From Sandaracinus sp. (GTDB lineage Bacteria; Myxococcota_A; Polyangia; Polyangiales; Houyiibacteriaceae): DNA of 34,286 bases. Numbering within the stretch: position 1 is the first letter of the stretch; each line of letters begins with the position of its first letter. A model generated the notes under the pieces. It was not told the origin of the DNA. It did not search any database and saw only the letters and a program-made list of their open reading frames with translations. Positions 33,921-34,286 of the stretch are shown here, piece after piece. A program made the position numbers and the translations under genes. The DNA lies in assembly GCA_002699025.1 (NCBI GenBank), contig PABA01000073.1, positions 1 through 34,286 on the forward strand. Direction: 5' to 3'.

Positions 33921-34286
33921 GGGCCTGACCCCGGGGGACCCACGGCGGGCCGAAACCTCGCGGAAGGGCCTCCGGCCTCCAGGCGCGTGAGCCTCGGCAC
34001 GGCACGAGGCAGGCGACGGGGGGTCGAAAGGGCGGATTCTCGCGGGGAGAGTGGCGCCGCGGACGCACGACTGCGCCGCTCGGGCCGGGTGCCGGGCGAC
34101 GCGGGCGCCTGGGGGGCGCTCTGAGGTCAGTCCGGTGGGTCGGAGCCGTGGCGTCCGCGGTGGCGGCAGCGTGGCTGGGGGCGCGAGGGGTCGCCGTGGC
34201 GCGGAATGGCGTGGCGGGACTGGCCAGGCGGGCGGGGTGCGCGAGGCCCGAGACCATGCGGAGCGTCGGGGGCGCCGTGCTTCGGC

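Larger units (their letters stand above)
33716..34286. other. 571-base non-coding end of the window
   Basis: Frames across this stretch are Arg/Pro/Gly-rich and show no family signal, so I call no gene. It holds the thioesterase promoter, the 20-bp repeat, and an inverted repeat GCCTCG/CGAGGC at 33991-33996 and 34005-34010 with an 8-base loop. The final 30 bases contain an ATG at 34256 that could open a gene beyond the window; this cannot be judged. Confidence 0.6.

Overview
The window is very GC-rich, with G or C at almost every third codon position. Gene content suggests a myxobacterium-type member of the Myxococcota (for example Polyangiales or Sandaracinaceae). Pointers are a myxobacterial AgmX/PglI-type C-terminal domain, many predicted lipoproteins, HEAT-repeat and calcium-loop repeat proteins, and a high-GC CopG-like ribbon-helix-helix regulator. 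This placement is inference from gene content; no rRNA or tRNA gene is present to confirm it. I see no prophage, transposase, CRISPR array or toxin-antitoxin locus. The window reads as ordinary chromosomal backbone with several lineage-specific genes.

Layout: tandem repeats (1-101); glmM (+); a three-gene minus-strand operon encoding a HEAT-repeat protein, a TamA/BamA-like Omp85 protein and TamB (1828-11353); a plus-strand operon miaB, vanZ-like, gamma-carbonic anhydrase (11580-14070); a plus-strand lipoprotein; lepA followed by a small P-loop kinase (minus, 15276-17659); a CopG-like regulator with a well-formed promoter and palindrome (minus, 18081-18339); two tandem paralogous lipoproteins with calcium-loop repeats (plus, 18513-20212); rluB-type pseudouridine synthase plus dipeptide epimerase (plus, 20360-22140); a membrane protein and an unknown protein (plus, 22291-23891); a coupled redox cluster of a membrane-anchored propeller/di-heme cytochrome c, an SDR-DUF2867 oxidoreductase, a 13-codon mini-ORF and an MsrQ-like haem membrane protein (plus, 23942-28336). 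Then come minus-strand genes for a GNAT acetyltransferase, an AgmX-domain lipoprotein, an AI-2E-family transporter, RNase D and a 4HBT thioesterase (28569-33715). The last 570 bases are non-coding and carry a 20-bp tandem repeat.

Ten gene junctions use overlapping stop/start codons (GTGA, ATGA, TGATG and one CTGA), so translational coupling is the rule within operons here. Several lone or first genes instead have a TANNNT hexamer 5-8 bases before the start codon, which suggests leaderless transcripts. The most interesting material is the propeller/di-heme cluster, the paired 24-residue-repeat lipoproteins beside the CopG-like gene with its operator-like palindrome, and the HEAT-TamA-TamB operon in which TamA looks like a lipoprotein.
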